Shown piece by piece: positions 57,775-64,000 of a stretch of 64,000 bases of DNA. The stretch spans positions 7,620,501 to 7,684,500 of the forward strand of contig NZ_CP029194.1 in the NCBI RefSeq assembly GCF_008642375.1, written 5' to 3'. Made by a program: the position numbers and the translations under genes. Every line of letters starts with the position of its first letter. Within the stretch, counting starts at the first letter, position 1. The DNA comes from Streptomyces venezuelae (GTDB lineage: Bacteria; Actinomycetota; Actinomycetes; Streptomycetales; Streptomycetaceae). The notes beneath the pieces are model-generated. The model was given only the letters and a program-made list of their open reading frames with translations, did not search any database and had not been told where the DNA came from.

Positions 57775-58962
57775 TCAGCGGCAGAAGGCCGTGTCCACGA
57801 CCTTCGCGACGCCCTTCGCGCCCGCCTCGTCCGGGGGGATGCTCGTCACCGCGACGTTGACGGCGCGGCCGTCGTCCGTGACACCGCCCCGGGTCTCGTA
57901 GCCCACGATGTCGCCGCCGTGGCCCCAGTAGACGCCGCCGCACGACAACTGCCTGCTCATCAGGCCCAGTCCGTAGTGACTGCCCGTGTCCCCGACCGGG
58001 ACGGTCGTCCGCATCTGGGCGAGCTGGGCCGCGGGGAGGAGGCGGCCGTCGAGGAGTGCGGTGAAGAAGCGGTTGAGGTCGGAGTTGGTGGAGATCAGCT
58101 GGCCCGCCGCCCAGCCCGCCGACGGGTCGACCTCCGTGAAGTCGATCGGGGTCGCGCCTGCCGAAGTCCGCGCGTACCCCTTCGGGTGCGGCTCCCGGAT
58201 CGTCCTGTCGCCGGGCGCGGGGAAGTACGTGTGGCGCAGGCCGACGCGCTTCATGACGCGCCGGTCCATCTCCTCCGCGAGAGGTCGGCCGGTGACCTTC
58301 TGGATGATCAGACCGGCCAGGACGTAGTTCGTGTTGCTGTAATCCCACTTCTCACCGGGGGCGAACTCGGCCTTCTGCTTGAGCGCGATGTCGACGAGGT
58401 CGCGGGGCTCGAAGTACCGGTCCCTCATCTCCTCGTCGCTGATGTGAGCCCCGTACTCGGGAATGCCGCTCGTGTGCTGGAGGAGTTGACGGACGGTGAT
58501 CCGGCGGCCGTCGATGCCCTTGCCGCGCACAAGGCCCGGGAGGTAGGTGTCGACCTTGGCGTCGAGGGCGATCCTGCCCTCGGCCACCAGCTGCAGCACG
58601 ACCACCGCGGTGAACGTCTTCGTGTTGCTTCCGATCCGCACCTGACCGTCCTTCGGCACCTTCGCGCCGGTCGCCAGGTCCCCGACACCCGCCGTGTACG
58701 TACGAGTACGGCCGTCGCGGTCCTCGACGCTCGCCAGCGCGGCGGGCTGGCCCTCCCGCACCAGCGCGTTCAGGCCCTGCTGTACGCGGTCGGGCCGGGG
58801 CGTGGCGGACGCCGAGGCCGACGGCGAAGCCGATGCCGGAGCCAGTGCGCCCGTCGTCATGACGGCGACGACGATCGCCGCCGCGGCCGCCATCGCCCCG
58901 CGCCGCCCTCCCCGCCGCCGTCGCTCGGTGGAACGAGGTCCGTGCCACGTCTGCTCTCGCAT
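57775..58962 (-). CDS. Secreted serine hydrolase (beta-lactamase/D-Ala-D-Ala carboxypeptidase family)
   Basis: A 395-residue exported protein with a signal peptide (basic start then hydrophobic A-M-A-A-A-A-A-I-V-V-A-V, cleavage after A-S-A near 45). The catalytic S112-N-T-K115, Y208-S-N210 and a late H-G-G-D are those of class C/serine-type D-Ala-D-Ala carboxypeptidases and esterases. AGGGAG precedes the ATG. Likely acts on peptidoglycan or esters in the extracellular space. Confidence 0.92.
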   Translation of the reverse strand: MREQTWHGPRSTERRRRGGRRGAMAAAAAIVVAVMTTGALAPASASPSASASATPRPDRVQQGLNALVREGQPAALASVEDRDGRTRTYTAGVGDLATGAKVPKDGQVRIGSNTKTFTAVVVLQLVAEGRIALDAKVDTYLPGLVRGKGIDGRRITVRQLLQHTSGIPEYGAHISDEEMRDRYFEPRDLVDIALKQKAEFAPGEKWDYSNTNYVLAGLIIQKVTGRPLAEEMDRRVMKRVGLRHTYFPAPGDRTIREPHPKGYARTSAGATPIDFTEVDPSAGWAAGQLISTNSDLNRFFTALLDGRLLPAAQLAQMRTTVPVGDTGSHYGLGLMSRQLSCGGVYWGHGGDIVGYETRGGVTDDGRAVNVAVTSIPPDEAGAKGVAKVVDTAFCR

Positions 58963-59142
58963 GGGTCAACTCCCTGGGAATCGTGTGGAATCACGCAGCG
59001 CTCTCGGTCGCGCCGCCCGTTGGTCGGGCTGGACACGATCATGGATTTCGAGGGCTGGGGAGCGCATCGCGGTACAGAGGGAGAGGTTGTTCCCCCGATC
59101 GGGGGAGGCCGTCGGCCGGCCGCCCGTACATACTGGCTGATC
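58963..59142. other. Intergenic region between serine hydrolase and histidine kinase
   Basis: About 180 bp with no gene. It contains CATACT (59129-59134) 8 nt before the kinase ATG, a leaderless -10 candidate, and otherwise nothing clear. Confidence 0.4.
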
Positions 59143-60450
59143 ATGATCAAAGGAATCCGGCCGCTGCTGAGCCGTTCCACGTACGCGGGTGCGCTCTTCG
59201 CCTACGCCGGTGTGCTGGCGAGCCTGCCCCTGCTGTCCTTCGCGCTGCTGCCCGCGCTGGCCTGGCGGTCCGCTCCCGAAGGCGTGCAGATCGTCGTGGT
59301 GCTGCTCGTCTGGTCGGCCCTGATCGGCCTCGTCGGACTGGCCCGCACCACGCGACGCGTGCTCGTCCTGTCGGCCCGCCGGCTCCTGGGCGTGGCCTTG
59401 CCCGAGCCTGTCGCCGTACGGACGTTCACGAGTGCGCCCGGCACCGGCACCGGCACCGGCCCGGTGTTCGTCGCGCCGCCGCGCGCCGACCGCTGGCGGA
59501 CCCCTCTCTGGCTCGTGCTGCACGTGACGCTGGGGTGGACGGGGGCCTTGGCGAGCGGTGTGCTGCTGTTCGCCGGCCTGACGCTGCCCGGGGGATGGCT
59601 CGACGCCGAGGCCGGGCTGAGCCTCTTCGGGCGGTCGGTGCGGGTCTCGGGTGGCTGGGAGAGCTGGGTGGTGGGGCTCTGCTGCCTGCTGCTGGCGGCG
59701 ACCGTGTGCGCGGGGGTGACGAAGGCCCTGAGGTGGTCGGCGCCCCGGCTCCTCGGGCCGTCGTCGGCCGAACGGCTCGCGCTGGCGGCCGAACGGGAAC
59801 TGCGCCTCGCCGAACGCAACAGGCTCGCCCACGAGTTGCACGACTCCATCGGGCACACGCTGACGACCACCACGATCCAGGCCGCGGTGGCGGGAGAGCT
59901 CATGTCAGCCGACCCGGCGGCGGCGCGTGCCGCCCTGCGCAGTATCGAGGAGTCGGCCCGGGCGGCGCTCGAAGACCTGGACTACGTCCTGGGCGTGCTG
60001 CGCGAGAAGGAGTCCGGGGCGGCCCCGGCCGAGGCGGCGCCCGCCCGCACCCTGGCCGACCTGCCCGAACTGCTCGACCGCTTGCGGCACACGGGCGCCG
60101 TGGTGGAGCTGGAGCTCTCGGGGGAGCCGGTGCAGGTGCAGGGGACGCTCTCCCGGGCGGCGTACCGGATCCTGCAGGAAGGGCTGACGAACGCCGTGCG
60201 GCACGGAGGGGGCGGGCCCGTCGAGGTCCGGGTGGCGGTGACGGCGGAGGGGCTGGAGCTCGTGGTGGTGAATGCGACCGGGGACGGTGCGCGTACGGGG
60301 ACGGGCCGGGGTGCCTTCCGCACGTCCGGGCACGGTCTGCCCGGTCTCGCCGAGCGTGTGCGGCTGCTGCACGGCGAGTTCGAGGCCGGCCCCGACGGGC
60401 CGCGGCACTGGCGGCTGGCCGTCCGGCTGCCCGTACGGATGTCGGCGTGA
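59143..60450 (+). CDS. Sensor histidine kinase (NarL/DesK-type)
   Basis: A 435-residue membrane kinase with four predicted helices (about 13-33, 45-65, 120-145, 180-200), a HisKA_3 dimerisation helix with phospho-acceptor histidine in A-H-E-L-H-D-S-I-G-H near 225, and HATPase motifs Q-E-G-L-T-N-A-V-R-H and G-H-G-L-P-G-L-A-E-R. The protein has an unusual Thr-Gly repeat after helix 2. It overlaps the response regulator by GTGA. Confidence 0.93.
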   Translation: MIKGIRPLLSRSTYAGALFAYAGVLASLPLLSFALLPALAWRSAPEGVQIVVVLLVWSALIGLVGLARTTRRVLVLSARRLLGVALPEPVAVRTFTSAPGTGTGTGPVFVAPPRADRWRTPLWLVLHVTLGWTGALASGVLLFAGLTLPGGWLDAEAGLSLFGRSVRVSGGWESWVVGLCCLLLAATVCAGVTKALRWSAPRLLGPSSAERLALAAERELRLAERNRLAHELHDSIGHTLTTTTIQAAVAGELMSADPAAARAALRSIEESARAALEDLDYVLGVLREKESGAAPAEAAPARTLADLPELLDRLRHTGAVVELELSGEPVQVQGTLSRAAYRILQEGLTNAVRHGGGGPVEVRVAVTAEGLELVVVNATGDGARTGTGRGAFRTSGHGLPGLAERVRLLHGEFEAGPDGPRHWRLAVRLPVRMSA

Positions 60451-61184
60451 ACGGCCCGGAGGTGAGCGCGGGCGCCGCGACGGGTGCATCCGTCTCACCC
60501 GTCACGGCGGACAGCACCGTCACCCTCCTCGTGGCGGACGACGACGAGGTGACCCGCAGCGGTCTGCGCACCTTGCTCGCCGCGCAGCCGGGGATCACGG
60601 TGATCGGTGAGGCGGCCGACGGCGTCGAGGCGGTCGACGAGGCGCGGCGGCTGTGTCCGGACGTGGTCCTGATGGACGTACGCATGCCCCGCCGCAACGG
60701 GATCGAGGCGACCCGCGAACTCCTCTCCGAGGCCCGGGCAGCGGCGTCGGGCGCGCCGCCGAAGGTCGTGGTGATCACGACCTTCGAGAACGACGACTAC
60801 GTCACCGCCGCCCTGAGCGCAGGGGCGAGCGGCTTTGTCCTCAAACGGCTCCCGGTCCGGCAGATCGCGGAGGCGGTCCGGGTCGTCGCCGCGGGGGAGG
60901 CGATCCTCTTCCCTGCGACCCTGCGCCGGATGGTCGCCGCCCGGCCCCTGGAATCCGCCGAGGCGCTGCCGAGGGCCGCGCTGACGGTGCGGGAGGAGGA
61001 GGTGCTGCGGCTGATGGCCACGGGCCTGTCCAACCCGGAGATCGCCGGGTCCCTCACGGTGAGTCTGGAGACGGTGAAGACGCACGTCGGGAACGTGCTG
61101 ACCAAGCTCGGCGCCCAGAACCGGACCCACGCGGTGGTGATCGCGTACGAGTCCGGTCTGGTGGTGCCGGGGTTCAGCGGCTGA
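60447..61184 (+). CDS. LuxR/NarL-type response regulator
   Basis: A 245-residue partner of the kinase with a short N-terminal extension. Receiver residues D31/D32, phospho-acceptor D77 in V-L-M-D-V-R-M-P and K in F-V-L-K-R are visible; the C-terminal HTH begins L-T-V-R-E-E-E-V-L-R-L-M. GTG start overlaps the kinase stop. It likely controls nearby export genes, but no binding site was recognised. Confidence 0.95.
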   Translation: MNGPEVSAGAATGASVSPVTADSTVTLLVADDDEVTRSGLRTLLAAQPGITVIGEAADGVEAVDEARRLCPDVVLMDVRMPRRNGIEATRELLSEARAAASGAPPKVVVITTFENDDYVTAALSAGASGFVLKRLPVRQIAEAVRVVAAGEAILFPATLRRMVAARPLESAEALPRAALTVREEEVLRLMATGLSNPEIAGSLTVSLETVKTHVGNVLTKLGAQNRTHAVVIAYESGLVVPGFSG

Positions 61185-61210
61185 GGCGGCGCCGGGTCCG
61201 CGGCCGTCCG

Positions 61211-62605
61211 TCAGTGGATCCTGTGTTCCGTCCAGAACGGGCCGAGGTCCTTCGCCGTCGCGGCCTGGGCCGCGCGCTTGAAGGCGGCGGTGGTGGCGAC
61301 GCCCAGCCAGTGGTCCCGCACATAGCCGCGCAGCATCGAGGCCATCGCCGGTCCGCCCAGCTCGCGTTCCAGGTCGTGCAGGGCGCAGGCACCGCGCGGG
61401 TAGACGACGCGGAAGAACTCCGTGCGGTGGCCGTCCGCGTAGTAGGCCATCGAGCGGGTGAGGGCGGCCGTGTCGCTGGGCCACATCCCCAGGTCCTCCC
61501 AGCAGGTGGCGGTGGGCTCCCCGTAGTACAGCTGGGTCGCGTACTGGGCGAAGGACTCGTCGAGCCAGGGCGCCGCGAACTGGTCGTTGCCCACGATGCC
61601 GTAGAACCATTGGTGGGCGATCTCGTGGACGACGGCCGAACCCTCCGGCTCGGTCCACAGCAGGACGAGTCCCGGGAACTCCATGCTCCCGAAGTCGTCC
61701 AGGTTGTCGCTCATGACGAGGTCGAGCTCGCCGTACGGGTAGCGTCCGAACCGCTTTCCGAACTCGTCGACCGAGGCGACGGCGTTCCGCAGGTCGAGGG
61801 CGATGCCCTCCGGGGGCGTGGAGGCGGTCCAGTACGCGTTCAGCCGGACCCCGCCGGGCGTGGTCACCGACGTCGACCGGAAGGGGCCCGCCGCCCACAC
61901 GAAGTCCCGCACCCCGCGCGCGACACTGGTGCTGACCGTGCGGCCGGGCGCGCCCGCGCGGCGGGTGGTGGTGCCCGTCGCGGGTACGACGAGCGCTTCG
62001 GGGTGGTCGAGGACGACCCGGAAGTCACCGGCCAGGGTGTGGAAGCTCTCGCCGAAGCCGACGTCCGGGTCGAGGTGCCGGCCCTGCGCGTCGCGGACGG
62101 ACAGGAGGGGCAGCGCGTTGCCGAGGTAGCGGTGGGCGCCGTCCCTGCCGAAGCGGTGGACGCGGTCCGGGACGGTGATGTCGACGTCGAAGGAGATGCT
62201 CGTCCGCGCCCCGTACGGCAGTGGCGCGGGCAGGTCGATCCGCAGCGCGGTGCAGTCGACGGTGAGCGGTCCGGGGGTGCCGCCCTCGACCCTGTCGACC
62301 TGGACCGGAGACGGTCTGTCGCGGGCGCCGCAGCCGTCGGAGCCGTTCCCCCAGAGCCGTACGTCGACCGAACGCAGGGGAGTGCGGGCGGCGTTGCGGA
62401 AGGACACCGTCTGGCGGCCGGTCCACCGCGAGCCGTCCGCGTCGCCGCGCAGCTCGACGTCGTACGACGGTCGGTCCGGTGTCGCCGCGACCGGCGCGGG
62501 GCCGGCGGAGTCCCCGGGGTCCCGCGCCGAGGCCGGGTGCGGGACGAGCAGCAGGACGGCAGCGAGGGCGAGCAGCGGCGCACGCCAGTACCTGATCGAG
62601 GTCAT
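61211..62605 (-). CDS. Exported M1-family metallopeptidase
   Basis: A 464-residue protein with a signal peptide (L-L-A-L-A-A-V-L-L-L-V-P, cleavage near 28). The zinc motif is H327-E-I-A-H331 with E350 nineteen residues on, as in gluzincin aminopeptidases; a beta-rich N-terminal domain precedes it. The exopeptidase G-A-M-E-N motif is not clearly present (G-S-M-E-F occurs), so activity may differ from classic aminopeptidases. ATG 62605 follows TAGCGT (62618-62613) by 7 nt (leaderless). Confidence 0.92.
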   Translation of the reverse strand: MTSIRYWRAPLLALAAVLLLVPHPASARDPGDSAGPAPVAATPDRPSYDVELRGDADGSRWTGRQTVSFRNAARTPLRSVDVRLWGNGSDGCGARDRPSPVQVDRVEGGTPGPLTVDCTALRIDLPAPLPYGARTSISFDVDITVPDRVHRFGRDGAHRYLGNALPLLSVRDAQGRHLDPDVGFGESFHTLAGDFRVVLDHPEALVVPATGTTTRRAGAPGRTVSTSVARGVRDFVWAAGPFRSTSVTTPGGVRLNAYWTASTPPEGIALDLRNAVASVDEFGKRFGRYPYGELDLVMSDNLDDFGSMEFPGLVLLWTEPEGSAVVHEIAHQWFYGIVGNDQFAAPWLDESFAQYATQLYYGEPTATCWEDLGMWPSDTAALTRSMAYYADGHRTEFFRVVYPRGACALHDLERELGGPAMASMLRGYVRDHWLGVATTAAFKRAAQAATAKDLGPFWTEHRIH

Positions 62606-62612
62606 GACAAGC

Positions 62613-62618
62613 ACGCTA
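62613..62618 (-). promoter_or_regulatory. -10 box TAGCGT, leaderless start of the M1 peptidase
   Basis: Minus-strand TAGCGT ends 7 nt before the ATG at 62605. Confidence 0.6.
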
Positions 62619-62671
62619 GGGTGCCCGTCGCACGGACGGGAGAGTTCCGGGGGACGTGGGGGACGGGCGGG

Positions 62672-63571
62672 TCATTCCGGGCGGCTGAAGCGGCGCGCGG
62701 CCCACAGCAGGGCGAGGACGCCGCTCGTGAAGAGGAGGGCGGCTTCGAGGAGGACCGGGGGCTGCCAGCCTGCCCACATGATGCCGGAGGTACCGGGCCC
62801 GCCGGGCACGTGGTGGGCGACGCAGCGGCGCAGGAGGTCCACCGCGTAGGCCAGGGGGTTGGCAGCGGCCAGCGTGCCGGCCCAGCCGGGCAGGGCGTCC
62901 AGGGGGAAGAAGCCGCCGGAGAGGAACAGCAGCGGCATCATCACCACGCCGAGGAGCGTGTGGAACGTCTCCGCCCTGCGGAGCGTCACGGCCAGGGCGA
63001 GGGCCAGGGCGGTGATCGTGAACGACGCCAGGACCATCCCGGCCAGGAGCGCGGCCAGGAGGAGCGGGTCGTAGGGCAGTCCGACCGCACCGGCGAGGCC
63101 GAGCAGTACGGCCCCTTGGACCGTGGCGGCCAGGGTGCCGCCGGCGCACTTCCCCAGGAGGAGGGTCGAGCGGCCGACCGGAGCCATGAGGAGCTCGCGC
63201 AGGTAGCCGCTCTCCCGGTCGGTGATGAGCCGGATGCCGACCATGACGGCCGGCGTCTGCACCGTCATCATCAGCATGCCCGGGAAGAGATACGTCCGGT
63301 AGTCGACGCCCAGGGACGAGCGGGGGATGAGGGCGGCCAGTCCGCCCCCGAGGACGAGGAGGTAGAGCACGGGGTGGAGCAGCAGCAGCGCGGTGTGGAC
63401 GCGCTGGCCGGCCAGCCGCAGCAGGTCGCGGTGGACGAGGGCGTGGATCGCGCGGAGTTCGAGGCGCAGGCGGGCCGTCCTTCCACCGCCGGAGGTGTCG
63501 GAGACGTCGACGGAGGCAGCGGTGCCGGGGGCGTCGGCCGCGTCCGTCGTCCGCAGCGCGGAGGTGGTCAT
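62672..63571 (-). CDS. ABC-2 type transporter permease (daunorubicin-resistance type)
   Basis: A 299-residue permease with six predicted helices; it has the ABC-2 pattern H-A-L-V-H-R-D-L-L-R-L near residue 39, F-P-G-M-L-M-M-T and G-G-F-F-P-L-D. Overlaps the ATPase gene by 4 nt (ATGA), so the two subunits are made together. Export of a drug or metabolite is likely. Located upstream, on the same strand, of the M1 peptidase. Confidence 0.92.
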   Translation of the reverse strand: MTTSALRTTDAADAPGTAASVDVSDTSGGGRTARLRLELRAIHALVHRDLLRLAGQRVHTALLLLHPVLYLLVLGGGLAALIPRSSLGVDYRTYLFPGMLMMTVQTPAVMVGIRLITDRESGYLRELLMAPVGRSTLLLGKCAGGTLAATVQGAVLLGLAGAVGLPYDPLLLAALLAGMVLASFTITALALALAVTLRRAETFHTLLGVVMMPLLFLSGGFFPLDALPGWAGTLAAANPLAYAVDLLRRCVAHHVPGGPGTSGIMWAGWQPPVLLEAALLFTSGVLALLWAARRFSRPE

Positions 63572-64000
63572 CGGCCGCCGCCCGCCGTGTGGAGGCTGCG
63601 GCCGGTGTGGTGGAAGAAGACATCGTCGAGCGTGGGCCGGGACGCGGAAGCCGTGTGGACGGCGATGCCCGCACGCTCAAGGGCCGTGCAGAGGCGGGGA
63701 ATCCAGGCGCTCCCGTCGGGTACGCGCAGACCGATGCCGCCGGTGTCCGCCGTGACGGCGCAGCCCTGCGGCGCGGTGCCGCACACGACCTCGCGTGCCG
63801 TCGAGTCGTCGCTCGTGCGCAGCACCACCCGGTCGTCCCCGATCGCCGCCTTCAGCGCGAGGGGGGCTCCCTGTGCCACCAGGCGGCCGCGGTCGATGAT
63901 GCCGATGCGGTCGCAGTTCTCCGCCTCCTCCAGGTAGTGGGTGGTGACGAACAGTGTGCTCCCGTGCCGGTCGCGCAGGGCGCGCAGCCGCTCCCAGACC
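63568..64000 (-). CDS. ABC transporter ATP-binding protein, C-terminal part (5' end beyond window)
   Basis: The frame runs off the right edge; visible from V-W-E-R-L-R-A-L, H-loop V-T-T-H-Y-L-E-E-A near the edge, then D-R-I-G-I-I-D-R-G, which is the DrrA-type ABC ATPase end, followed by the DrrA C-terminal domain ending R-S-L-H-T-A-G-G-G-R. Walker A/B lie outside the window. Pairs with the ABC-2 permease by a 4-nt overlap. Confidence 0.9.
   Translation of the reverse strand, partial: VWERLRALRDRHGSTLFVTTHYLEEAENCDRIGIIDRGRLVAQGAPLALKAAIGDDRVVLRTSDDSTAREVVCGTAPQGCAVTADTGGIGLRVPDGSAWIPRLCTALERAGIAVHTASASRPTLDDVFFHHTGRSLHTAGGGR

Noticed and set aside
57127..59142. Plus-strand frame extending the second histidine kinase far upstream
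   Set aside because: It crosses the GNAT gene and the antisense serine hydrolase; the kinase domain layout and a -10-like CATACT fix the start at 59143.

Overview
The window is chromosomal DNA of a Streptomyces-like actinomycete. The support is very high GC with strong third-position GC bias, frequent GTG/TTG starts, paired mycothiol-dependent (maleylpyruvate isomerase-fold) enzymes, an actinobacterial Rv1733c-type protein, a cysteine-attenuator-type leader peptide, and many genes whose start codon follows a TANNNT box by 6-8 nt (leaderless transcription). No rRNA, tRNA, insertion sequence, prophage or CRISPR array was seen. It reads as core-to-accessory chromosome made of small metabolic/regulatory modules, many of them a regulator divergent from its target with a visible palindromic operator between.

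Layout. 1-1.0 kb: end of a thioredoxin-fold gene, a HVDL-type leader peptide and a flavin reductase. 1.2-3.1 kb: electron transfer flavoprotein etfB-etfA. 3.2-4.5 kb: HpcH/citrate-lyase-like protein behind a TTCCG-N5-CGGAA operator. 4.6-6.7 kb: LacI repressor divergent from a ROK sugar kinase around GACAACGTTGTC. 6.9-7.9 kb: P-loop kinase-NUDIX fusion. 8.0-10.6 kb: MarR, metallo-beta-lactamase-fold hydrolase, M20 dipeptidase. 10.8-13.8 kb: geranylgeranyl-reductase-type oxidoreductase, then a Ddn-like F420 enzyme and a divergent TetR with a four-site operator array. 13.9-20.0 kb: two-component system, MarR/MFS efflux pair, DinB-like enzyme, second MFS. 20.3-24.4 kb: small secreted protein, ROK regulator, XRE-cupin regulator divergent from an EamA exporter and a B3/4-domain protein. 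24.4-30.2 kb: methyltransferase, DUF4865/TetR operon, SHOCT-ABC-FtsX transporter operon.

30.3-42.6 kb: RsbW-like kinase, Cds1-like PLP enzyme, class A beta-lactamase, SRPBCC/DeoR pair, an 800-residue membrane alpha/beta-hydrolase convergent with a beta-helix/AAA+ fusion, Rv1733c-type and MOSC proteins, Pro/Gly/Tyr-rich protein. 42.9-47.8 kb: HpnB-like glycosyltransferase, Asp/Glu racemase, membrane protein, apolipoprotein N-acyltransferase, NUDIX. 47.9-52.1 kb: 3-hydroxybutyrate-dehydrogenase-like SDR, GAF-PucR regulator and MHS transporter, a likely ketone-body/hydroxy-acid utilisation module. 52.2-64 kb: ECF sigma factor with a single-pass membrane partner, two GNATs, PadR with divergent hydrolase and mycothiol-type enzyme, secreted serine hydrolase, second two-component system, M1 peptidase and an ABC-2 exporter running off the right edge.

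The observations I consider most worth following are the beta-helix/AAA+ fusion with its membrane hydrolase neighbour, the P-loop-NUDIX fusion, the XRE-cupin/EamA/B3-4 module, the phased TetR operator array, and the leader peptide upstream of the flavin reductase. Identifications rest on motif recognition only; no database search was run.
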